In this document: positions 44,601-56,600 of the stretch, one piece after another
Position numbering within the stretch: the first letter of the stretch is position 1
Layout of the letters: every line of letters begins with the position of its first letter
Position numbers and translations under genes: made by a program
Source of the DNA: Camellia lanceoleosa
Lineage: Eukaryota > Streptophyta > Magnoliopsida > Ericales > Theaceae
Direction: 5' to 3'
Length of the DNA stretch: 64,000 nt
NCBI GenBank assembly: GCA_025200525.1
Contig: CM045767.1
Coordinates: 5,467,437 to 5,531,436 of the forward strand
Notes under the pieces: model-generated
What the model was told of the DNA's origin: nothing
Databases searched by the model: none
What the model saw: only the letters and a program-made list of their open reading frames with translations

Positions 44601-47600
44601 AAAATGTAGGAAGGAATAGAAATTAAAGTTTTGAGCCTTGAAGACAATGAAAAGTTCATTTGACTTCACTCGACTGAGCTGGGGCATTGGTATTGGTGCT
44701 GTGGTAGAACATGTATTGAAAATAGGTGAAAATTAAAAAGTATTTTGATTTCAGTGAAAAGTGTGTTGAGTTTTTGAATTCAATATAAATGTGTGCTTAT
44801 ATTTATTTATTTTTGTTCCCTAGGATAGTTGTTAGCAAGACCTGAAGTTTTGTTTTATTTTCCATTTTTCTTTTCGTAAATGAAAGAAATTGAGTGGGAA
44901 AGATATTTTTTTTCTTTGTTGCCTGCTGCCAAACATGCAAATTTTCATTTTTAGCTGAAATAGCCAAAAGTGTCTACCAAACATGGTGAATTCACTGAAG
45001 CTGTAGAACTAATGCATTATCATTGGAAATGAAAGCAAAACAGATTGCAGAAGATTTTAATTTTGTATGTATATGATTTATATCTAGTTTTCTTTCCCAG
45101 ATTCTGTTTCTGTTTGACAAAACTATACACGAATTGGCTGGATAGACGAAGATTTGTGCATTGTTTTTGTTGGTAAACTTTTTAGTGGGATTGTTGATAG
45201 GTAGGGCGACAAGGTTTAGATGATGCTGCTCAATACATCAAAACGCAGCTTGATATGATGAAGGAGCGAGCTGGATCTCATTTTAGGTTGGTACACGGTT
45301 TGCAGTTAAATTCTTCAAAATATGTTAATTTTACTGCTGAAAATTTGTTTTGCTTGCAGGATTGAGATTGAGGACACCACTGTCAATGGTACCTTCAACA
45401 TGATGTTTTTAGGTTATAGCATATCTCTGGGATATAAAAACCATAGAAACATTATCATGAGGTATATTATATGTTAACGTAAATTTTGTTTCTATGTTGG
45501 ATTTTTTGGTATTTTTCACTTGCCAAACGTGGTATATTATATTAGACAACCAGTTACTTTTAGGTTCCAGTATTGCATACAGCTTGCTGCATTTCTAATT
45601 CGCATATTACACCTCTGATTTTATTTTATACTAGAATTTAAGATGGTATAAGGTTTTCACAAATGTGACAGAGCATACTGACATATGAACAATTTAGACT
45701 AACATTAGAGAGAGAGATTATCTCATAAGAATTGATTCCATACAAACATAAATGTTAAGTTGATAGAGAAATGTCATAGTCACTTAGATGATAAGTTTCA
45801 TTTCCTATTGGCCTTGTTACAGCATGAACTACATAAAATCAAAGAAAAAGTGAATACAAAACTTGAAAGTGCTAAACCCTTTGCCATGATACAATAATCA
45901 TCAGTTTCTGCTGTTTTTAGGACTGGAAAATGTTAAAAGCTGTTGTTAGTCTTGATATATGTGTAAAAAGTGTATAGATATGCGTGAAAGTGTTTAAGAA
46001 TATATAAAAAGTATGTTGAAATTATAAATATTTTGGCATTATATCCTTCTTAATGACAGCTTGTTAGCATAACCCTTTATAATTCCAATTCCGCATTAAA
46101 GGGGCAATTTTTCAATGTGTACATGATACTAGGAAATGAGCTACCATCGTGAATGCCACCTTGAACTAACTTGATTTGTGTTGCAGGATATCATCTGTAG
46201 GTTCGCAAGACAATGACCCATCAGTTTTAGTGAATGGCCATTTTGATAGTCCACTTGGTTCTCCAGGCGCTGGTGATTGTGGTTCATGTGTTGGTGGGTT
46301 TTGAAGATCGTCTTTATGGTTTTGGCGATATTATCTTCATTACTTCTCCTTTGATTGTATGATTTTCTCTTTCACAGCATCAATGCTGGAAATAGCAAGG
46401 CTTACTGTTGATTCTGGGTGGGTTCCTCCTCGTCCAATCATATTTTTATTTAATGGTGCAGAAGAACTTTTTATGTTGGTAAGTAACTCTTGTGAATACT
46501 GAGTTCCTACCAAAAAATGAAAAAGAAACTCTGGTGTTGTTGTTGTGTATGCAAAATTACAATTTGACTATTATTCTTCTAATTTCATATAGTTCTTGTA
46601 TATCTCACTTGAGCTGATAATGCCCTCTCTGCATTTCTATTTCAGATTTTCCCATTGTTCATGTTGTGGAAGCAATGATTTGGTGTCAACAAAATGAAAT
46701 TGATGTGATGATTAAACATAAATCAAACATTTTTAGGAATATCAACAATTTACAGAAATAGATCGTTGCACGTGGGTGATGATGATGATTATACCTCATA
46801 CTGAACTAATCGTGAACCCTTGAGATGTGGTCACGAATATCAAGTAATTAAATTTGTACTATTGCAATCCGGTCACCTTCTGAGATTTGCCATTTGTAAC
46901 ACAACTTTTAGATTTCCTCTATTTGTCTTCCATTATTAATCGTCTTTTTTTATTGTCAATATTTTCCCTCAAAACATAGAGAGAGTTAGAGGGAGAGGGA
47001 TGAAGATTATGGCTTGCATATTGTCAGTGTCACAGGATTCTGGCTTGATATTTTGCAAAGTTAATCCATTTCAATGTATATCTTTATTTACGTAAATGCG
47101 TAGTTATTTTATTCCTCTTCCTTTCCTTGCATTTAATTTCAATCCCAACATTGCCTGCACTATAGATGGGGTTATTTGTACACTGTAGGTGGAGTGGACG
47201 AAGCAAAAAATAGGATAGTTCTGCTCACATTGCATATTCTTTGTTGGTTTTGATTGCTAATATATTTTAATGTCTTTTTTATCATATATATTTTAATGTT
47301 GAGTAACTACTTTTTTACTTGAATGGAAGCATGTGCAGAAACTCAATAGGCCCATCATGACTTGTGTGCTGTGACCACTCATTTTGGCAGATCATGATCT
47401 GTTTACCACTGTTGTTTATTTATTTATTTTTTTGGATAAGCCACTGTTGTTTTAAAATGTATGATAGACTGCAAATGGCAAATGTTGTAAATGGTAATGT
47501 ATTATTTTGCACAATTGCTTATTTTAAGCTAATAGGAGTCTAGTGTTCTGTTCTCCAGCTAATAATCATTGAACTTGTTAACGGTCTCCAACATTTCAGG

Positions 47601-50600
47601 GTTCACATGGCTTCATGACATCACATAAATGGCGTGACACAATTGGAGCTTTTATAAATGTTGAGGCATCTGGGACAGGAGGCCTAGGTAGGATTCTATC
47701 TGCAGCTTGCCCTCTCTTGCTAATATTGTTAAATTATTTATACCATGCTTGTGATATATATTTTTGGGACTGCAAAGTGCTTCTTGGTAGACCTTGTCCT
47801 TTTTGGTGGGTTATAGTATAGGGATTGATCAATGACCTCAAGCTCAATGCTTTAAAATAAATAAATAAATGTGCTAGCTTACTTACTGTAACAGCAATAA
47901 TGATAAAAATTCACTTGTTCAACATTGTTAATTTCTAGTTGAAAAATGACTGTACAAAAGTACGTAGTAACCAGACTATATTCGGAAGTAGCTATTATTT
48001 CTGGAAAACATAAAGAAGGTTTCTCTATCTTTCTATGGTTATATATATGTTTGGGAGGTGGAATTGGATGGTTTGATGTATAGTTACAATTGCTATTTCT
48101 ATTATTGTGAGGGGTTTTGAGGTTTTGTGAGTGGATTTGGGCTTCTTATGTATATATGTATGTTTTTTTTAAAGTTACAAATCTTCCTAAATTAAGAGTC
48201 CCTAAAATTATTCAATTATATATTTTCCATTTATTTCTAATTAATTATATAGTAGGTTTTCTAAAATGAATCCACTCTATTATTGACTGGAACAGCCTAT
48301 GACCAAATGTCAACTTTCAGTGTAATTCTGCGTATAGATTGTTTTTCATTATTGACTTCCTGAATTTTATTATGTTAACTGATATTCTTGCAGTGTTGGG
48401 AGTGTGTAAATTGACTTTTTTCCATTAAAATCTTTAAAACTCTTTTGACATGAGAAAATATGACTGTGCCAAATAATCACCTATAATTGCCATTGTCTTT
48501 GGAGTTAAATTAGATATGTCAAATCAGGAACCCAATAAACTCCCTTCTCTGTTTTGATCACTTTTGATCCATTTTACTGAACTGGGTGATGGGAAATCAC
48601 GGATATTTGCTGAACTGAATTTCAGAAAGTTCCCCAACTCATGTAATAAGAATTTGGTCTGTGGTTCACTGGAGTGTAATAATTCCAAGACAACTAAATT
48701 TGGTTATATTGGCTTATTGTTTTCTCTTCCTGAATCAGACCCTTTAAAATCTTGTTTGCATTGTATGTGCATATGAATACCATCAATAAACATGCCTAAT
48801 CACTAACGCTTGCACTTATACAAGCTACCGTTGTGCTTCCTAAAAATCTGAAAGTTGAAAATACACTGAACTTTCTTATCTTTGTTTCAACTTAATACTT
48901 GAGGAGGTCATTTCTTAAATTCTCAAATTCTCACTATTACCATTGTCCTATTTCTTTGATAGTGCTTTCATCCTTTTTGTGCGCCGCTGATCCACTGCTC
49001 TCAGTTTTTGATATTGCTATTTTGATTGCAATTTTAAGTACCATTTATGGGTTATGGCCTGACCACTAATGCAGATGATTGAGTTAATTGATGGAAATTG
49101 TCTATGGATTTTACAGAAAGAAAAGAAAAAAAGAAAAAAAGAAAAAAAAAAGGAATAGAAAATTCTAAGTTACGTATAACAATAGGAAAACTATCTTCTC
49201 CATTGGAGGTTCTAATCTTTGACATCTTTTGCATGTCATGCTTGCATTTATTGTGGAGCAGAACTCTCTGTTGATGAATTACTTTTCAATGAACAGATTT
49301 AGTCTGCCAATCTGGACCGGGGTCTTGGCCTTCGCTTGTTTACGCTCAATCAGCTTTATATCCTATGGCAAATAGTGCAGCTCAGGTTTTCGCTTTACTT
49401 CTCTGTGTATTTCTTATGAACTTCTTATGAACTCCTTGATATTAGTTGATAAAGGAAGCATCAGTGTGGATATTGCACTTCAGTATTCTAAAAGTTGAAG
49501 ATTTCTTATTTGAAGAATTTCAGTGAAACATGTGCATTTAACAAGTATATTAGTTAACTTGTTTGGAAAGATGTTTGGATTCATATTAGTGAATTTAAAT
49601 ATGATGTACTAGAAATTCATTGGGAAAATCTGACAGTTTGTAGTTTTTGTTAAAAATGCATGTTTTAGGAATTGCTATCTTAGCAAATAAATGTTTATGA
49701 TTAAAATCTTTAAATAAAAATATATAACTCCATAAAAGTTGTTTTGCAATTATTTAAATTGAAGTTTGACAGTTGTATATACATAATAATGGCACAAAAT
49801 AATCATGATGATGCTTAATAAGATGCTCTGGTAACATGTTGCATTCAAGTTGGTTTGCATAATGCAAATGGTGCTTAATATTCTTGGCTAATGAGCACGG
49901 TATGGTTAAATTTGGCAACTGAAATTTTATTTCACTGGACAGAGTAGTATGGAAACTTGTAGTAAATTCAGGAGAACAATCAAACTCCAATGAGATGCTC
50001 TGGTAGGAGTGTTCATGAGGCCTGTCATTGTGTGCTGCATTCAAGCTGACATTGTTTGTATTATACGTCATTTTTGGGGGTACTTACTCTTCTTAGGGTT
50101 GAAACTTTACAATTTATCTTCACTGCCTCGTCAATTATGTTAACGTGGTTGTTCCCCTGTTTTTACTTTTAATTCTGTACAATTGGTGTAGTTGTGAGTG
50201 TTTACTTATCTATTCATGTACAGGATGTTTTTCCTGTTATTCCTGGAGATACAGACTACAGAATTTTTGCTAATGATTACGGCAAGATTCCTGGACTGGA
50301 TGTGATATTTCTCCTTGGTGGTTATTTTTATCATACCTCCTTCGACACAGTGGAAAGACTATTGTATGCATTACAATTGCTATTTTGGTACAGTTAATTT
50401 ACTTGGAAGTTTACAATAATTTCATTCATGTTTGCTTCCTCTGACGCATGTACAACACTGTCAACCAGACCTGGCAGCATCCAAGTACGCGGGGATAATT
50501 TGTTCAGTGTAATTAAAGCCTTCACCAACTCTTCTAAGCTACAAAATGCCCTTGAACGAGAATCTCTTGGAGTTGCAGCCAATGAATCCGATAATGAACG

Positions 50601-53600
50601 AGCTGTTTTCTTTGATTACTTAGCATGGTTCTTGGTATGTGACAGTCTACTAAATCAAGACGTGGTTAATAGATGTTCTGCTAATTAATAGACAAAAAAT
50701 ATTTATTGGAGAACATGGTGTTAAGTGATAACAAATTTGTGAATCTTTCAGATATTCTACTCCAGAAAGCAAGCTGTGGTACTTCACAGCATTCCTGTTG
50801 CCATCTACCTATTTATGCCTTTCTTATTGCGCTTAGCAAATGTTGGGTTATCTTGTTCGATCGCAACATTTTATGACTTCATTAAAGGTAACATGGTTAC
50901 TGCTCATATAATTGGAAAAATTGGTCCTGTTACTGTCATTTTGTGCTTGTTGAATGAGCTACTTCAATTTATCTAATATATTAGCATAACGTGGTCACTT
51001 TGCTAAATCTTCAGGAATGTTGGTCCATGCTACTGGGATCATTCTTGCAGTTCTTTTTCCAGTGATCTGTGCTATCTTGAGATTGCTTGTCACTGGTCAT
51101 TCAATGAACTGGTAGGGATTCGTTTCATGCTAGATCACTTTCTGTCTAAACAATTGCCTTGAAGGAATGTCACATATCTTACTATACCATAAATGTCCAT
51201 GTATTTGTCCATAAGAACTTTCTGTTAGATACAACATGTATCCAGTTGGAGCTTAACAATTGATATATATCTGTTAAATAGTTCTTGATTTTAATAGCAA
51301 GAACTTCCATTAGATAGTTGGGTGTGGTCATTGATGGAAACTTGTTCTTTGTGTATGATGCATGACATGAATGCAGAGCAGTGCTTTTCTTTTGTTTGTT
51401 TTCATAATTAATAACCTATTGTGGGGAACTGATGCTAAGCTCAAAGTGAATTGGTATCTTGGGTTGTATTACATAAAAAAGATCAAAAACAAAATTTAAA
51501 GTTCCATTCCACTTCAGAAGTTGAAGTTTGAAGTATACAACCTTGATCTGTTATTTTCTTTTCTTTGCAAGCAATGTATCCACTTTCTGATTTCCATGGA
51601 TCTCCTGCTTGTCTAAATGCAGGTTTGCTCATCCGTTCTTAGCTTTCATGATGTTCATACCATGCTCACTTGTTGGTCTACTGATTCCAAGAATTGTTTG
51701 GAGATGTTTTCCTCTCTCTCAAGATGTGTCTGTTCTTAAAGCATCAAGAGAGGTATAAGTTTTGCTCTAAACCTTGTTAAATGATAAAAGTGTACTAAAT
51801 TTATAGTATATCATTGTCCATTAGTAGGAATTAGAGTTGTAAGAAATGGAGTTTTGGCTATTTGAATAACTTTTGAGTAACATGTACAAAAACAACCACT
51901 CCAGAAATGGAGGAAGGTTGCATTTGTCTTGTCCTCTCAAGACCCCGATTTAGCATGAGCCTTGTGCACTGGTTCAGCCTTTTAAGTCATCTTTGCAGGG
52001 AGTGAAAAAAAGCATCCAACACAAAGTTGTCTCTTTCACTATGTTCTTTCATGGTGAAGAAAAGCCACCATGGTGCCAAAACATGTCATTTGTGTTCCAC
52101 TGAGAATGTCAGCCAACTAAATTACTGATTCAAGCCTTTTTAGAACTAATAATTTTGTTTGCCATCCATATTATGAGTTTTTTTGGGGGGGCTGAATTGA
52201 TGGATATTGTGAGGCTTGTAGATTTTTGAGTCTTTGCATATGAATGATGCAAGTTGTGACAGTATCTGACAAGAAATGTTGTGGGTTTAGGGGTTTCATT
52301 ATCAATAATATGTAATTTTTTTTTTCCAGTCCCATCTTTTGGTTTACCATAATTTTCATCAAAGACGCATCTGCTTTTGGGAGGTTGCCAGATCCATATT
52401 CTGATTGCATTTCATAATATTCAGAGTGAGCATCTGACATATAGATCTTGCAGGAACTAGCTGATGAAGCAAGGTTTTGGGGAGCATTTGGGTTTTATGC
52501 TGTTTTGACTGCGGTGTGTTATTCGATCCTTTTGCTAATTCATTATTATTATGTTTTAACAAATTATTTGAGATGTGTGTTTGACTCGTTGAATTTTCAG
52601 TTAAAATTCAAGAGTATTTTAAAAAATTAATATTAGAATTGGCTAAATAGAACTTATGAAAGCAGGCTTATCTTGTAGCTGGCTTGAGTGGAGGTTTCTT
52701 GACTTTTTCCTCGTCAGTTTTTATGCTTCCTGCATGGATCTGCTTCTGCCTATCACTGAAGTCTTTTGGTCGTCAATCACTCAGGTAGTAGTTATGATAA
52801 ATTTTTTCCATTGTCATACGCTTTTTTGGACTGCATACTAGGTAATCTAATTTGTTATGCCACTGGTTTCAGGTCAATAGCATGTTATGTTGTACCTCTA
52901 ATACCTTGCCTTGCCTATTCTGTCTACTTTGGTGGGTTTATTGCCCAATTCTTAATTGAGAAGATGGGAATGATGGGTTCTCTGCCACCTCCTCATGGTT
53001 AGTACTTCTGGACTTCTTTTTCTGTAGCTTCTTGCATTTCATGATGTTTTGGTTCGGTCACTACCGATTGCTCTCTTCTTGTTAAAAAGCTTGATTTACT
53101 AGTAGTTTACTCTCATGTTATAAGGACTTGGATATGGGTGTCGGGCGCAGTATACATCGAGGTGTCTGATTCTTCTAATTCCCATGTCCAATGAGACATG
53201 GCAAAATTCATATTTCTTAATTTATTTCTTTTATTTTTCTATGGTGAATAGTGTTCACAAGGTACCTTAGAGCATTTCATGCGTATGTAGGCGTTCAATG
53301 CATGGTTTTGTGGTAAACTTGAATTATCAATTGTGCTTACTAGGTGAATGTCCAAGTACTCATATACGCATATCCCACACCCTTCACCCAAGTTTTGAGT
53401 GTCTGACATGGGGATTTCATACATCTAGAAGAATCTAAGTAAAATAGGTTTACTCTTTGTGCTAGGTTTTCTTCATACTTTTCAAATGTTGTATCTTTGC
53501 CAATTTACTACCCTTGAGAAAAAGAATAAAGGTTATTACTTACAAAGGATACATTAGATTTCTCCCCGTTCAAATATTTTCTTGATTCAAGTTTTGTTGA

Positions 53601-56600
53601 ATTTTGCAATTTGCATCGTCATATTTCCTGCTCTCTAGTCACTTATGCTGGACTATCAACTCTTCGTTTAAACTTAATTGCAGTTAAGATTTTACCTTTT
53701 GTAAACTTTGTATATTGAGCAATTGTTTTTTCTTGTGTTTCTCCAACTGTAGTTTCAAATTTTATGATCTTCCTGTCCAAATTATTGAATGGTGTAAACT
53801 CCATGAATTTCATTTGTATGACTAATTAAACAGACAATGACGAACACCTGTATGGAACAATTTGTTTTTTATATGATTATACTTGAATTGGCAAGTGGTA
53901 AACTTGTATTTCCATGGATATTCATCTCATTGCATCTTTTTGATGCCGCAGAATTGGTGTCTGTGAGAAGGTTAATGTGAAAACTTGAAGAAGGATGTAA
54001 AGCAATATAGTTGAGTTTTTAGTGATATTCACAAGCTATGACATCACATTAAAACCTTTGCTTGCAGGTTATTTCGTTCCTGACATTGTAGTAGCAGCAC
54101 TTACTGGAGTTGTAACTGGTTGGTGTGTGGGACCTCTTATACCTGTTCTTGGCCATTTGTTAGCCAGATCGGCTATCCTGCAATTCTTGCTGCAACTTAC
54201 CGTGATTGCCATGGCACTTTCATCACGATTCTTTCCATATAGCATTGACGCACCTAAAAGAGTTGTTTTCCAGCATACAGTTTTAACTACAGGTATTGAA
54301 GAAAAGCTCAAATGCTTCGAGTGTTATATTCGTTCTGTATACTATCATTGCAAGCCCAGTCTGAGTTACTCTGGATCAATTTTTTTCCCAGTTCCCGCTT
54401 TCAAAGTTGTGAGCTCTTCTTTGATAAGGAACAATCTTGAATCCACAATCTTGTTTTGATTACAAAAATTGTTGGTCCTGTTTGAAATGTGTATCTCATT
54501 TTGCTGCAGTCTAATTGCAAAAATCTTTATTGTGTATCTTATTGGCTAGCCCTTTCTAAAGCATTGACTAATGAACAATCATGTGATATCTCTTCTAAAT
54601 GCAACCCTTTTTTTTGGGTAAAAGTTAACTGCAACTTTAGTGTTGGTTTATTGGAAATATTTAGTTGCTATTTTCATGTGTGTGTATATATATTTTTTAA
54701 GATCTTAATTTTTAGAATTTGAACATACTCTTATGTGCATTACTCTTGTATCTTCTGACTAGTGTTTTACTTCTGGGATTGACAGATGCAAGTCACATTG
54801 TGGACACCAATTATGAGTTTTCTGTTGTTGACTCCAATTCTCTACTTTTTGTCTTCAAACATGCGCCTGAAGTGGCAAAAGAATTGCACATTGGTTCGGA
54901 GCTGTCTTTCGAAACAGCCAATTTTTCTCACCAAGAAAATTGGATGGTATGTGAATTAAGCCAACACAATGTCAAATCATGAATTGAAACGATATTTGAA
55001 TGATTTATGCCTTAATAAGGAATTATAATTAACGTGATGTGTTTAAAAAAACACTGAACGTCTTTTCTATTGTACTAGATTTAATTTTTCATTCACCATT
55101 AATAGGTTGGTTTGTACTTGGAAGTGACTATTACTTTCATTCTTTATTGCTTTTAATTTCATTTGCATCTTTGGGTGAAATTTGAAGTGGTGATCTGTTT
55201 CTTATGCAGGCAATCTATCCGGTATCTTTCTTGTTCTCAAGAAGCTTGAAATTTTCTGCAAAAAGCGATGAGGTCTTGAAGGAATATAGATATTTCCCCC
55301 ATCTATCAAGCTATGAGCCACAAACGATTTCTGGTAGTGGATCTCGGAAGGTCTACTTGGAATTATCATTAGGGTGAGTTGAAAGTGATGCACATTGCTA
55401 TTGCTAGACTGATTGAGATCTTTCTTCCTTATTTACACTTTCAGTTTTGAGCAGTGGATGTGTAAATATATTCTAAATATGCATGTGTAAAACCAGGGGC
55501 GGAGCCACAGCTATGACAGTGGTGTCAGTTGACACCACTCAGTTGAGTAATGCTTTTGAATTATATGTAGATTTTGTCTAAAACTTTTGGAGATTTTACA
55601 AGCTGACCGGTAGAATAAGGAAACATTCAAAAAAAAAAACTTTATGAGCTTCACAAATTGGCCCCAATGGAATGGGAAAATATGTATAAAGAAATAACAG
55701 TATTGTTTAGGTCACTAAAATGAAAGTAGAAAGGAATGAAATAGAACAGTTATTTCTTAACCTCTCTATAAAATAACCATTTTTTTTGATAATGGTGAAT
55801 GATGACACTATTTGCAATTCATTTTCACCATCTTTTTAGTGAACTGAACGTGACAGAACATTCTATTGAAATGATTATTTTAATTCCATTTTTATTCTAA
55901 TGAACCAAACATTGAAAATGACTCACCAAGATTGTAGCAACCAGCATACAATGTTGTCTCCTCCTCGCAATTTTCATTCCTTTATGCCAACTCTTCTTGT
56001 CACCGTCTTTAAAATAAATATAAAAAAACAAAAAAACAAAACAAAACAAAACAAATACATAAACAAAAAGAAAAACCTGTCAATGGTCTATGCCTGGAAG
56101 ATTTGCAAGTTAACCTGATTCAAGCATTTCGAGAAATTTCATTTAGCAAAAAGTGTTTGCTTGATTTTTGTGAAAACAATAATAAGAGTTTTTTTTTTTT
56201 TTTAAATTATTTTTGTTGATGTGATTGACAATATATATAAATAATGTATGATGTGAAAGTTGATTTTTAATAAATTGTGTGAACTTAAAAAAATTTACAT
56301 AATTATATTGATGATGACTTGTTGAATGACCCACCTAGATGAAATTTTTGGTTACGCCATTGTGTAAAACATCATTGTAATTGAATTGTAGGTAAACCTA
56401 AATATTGTTTCTTTCTTGTGTAAATGACCAAGTGTGGGTGAGAGAGATTAGAGACGATTGGTTGTTGACCTCTGGGAAGATGACAGACACTTTAATGGCC
56501 TAAGATCATAGGAGGTGGAAGAGAAGAGCAATGCAGGCTTAAAGAGGAAAGGGGTGGCAGTGAGAGACCTTGAACACTTTGTACATGTTGTATGATTCTT

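Larger units (their letters stand above)
38905..44690. repeat. Intronic repeat of about 130-150 bp, broken up by insertions
   Basis: Copies of a unit containing gttctgtttggttgacgaga, 'aaaatgtagagaggg', 'gttcacttgactgaggtggg' and 'gattttgtactggaagttct' lie at 38905-39010, 39011-39146, 39531-39600, 43985-44050, 44051-44200, 44201-44390, 44391-44570 and 44571-44690. They are interrupted by a MITE (39147-39530) and by other insertions including the 3.6-kb LTR element. Confidence 0.75.
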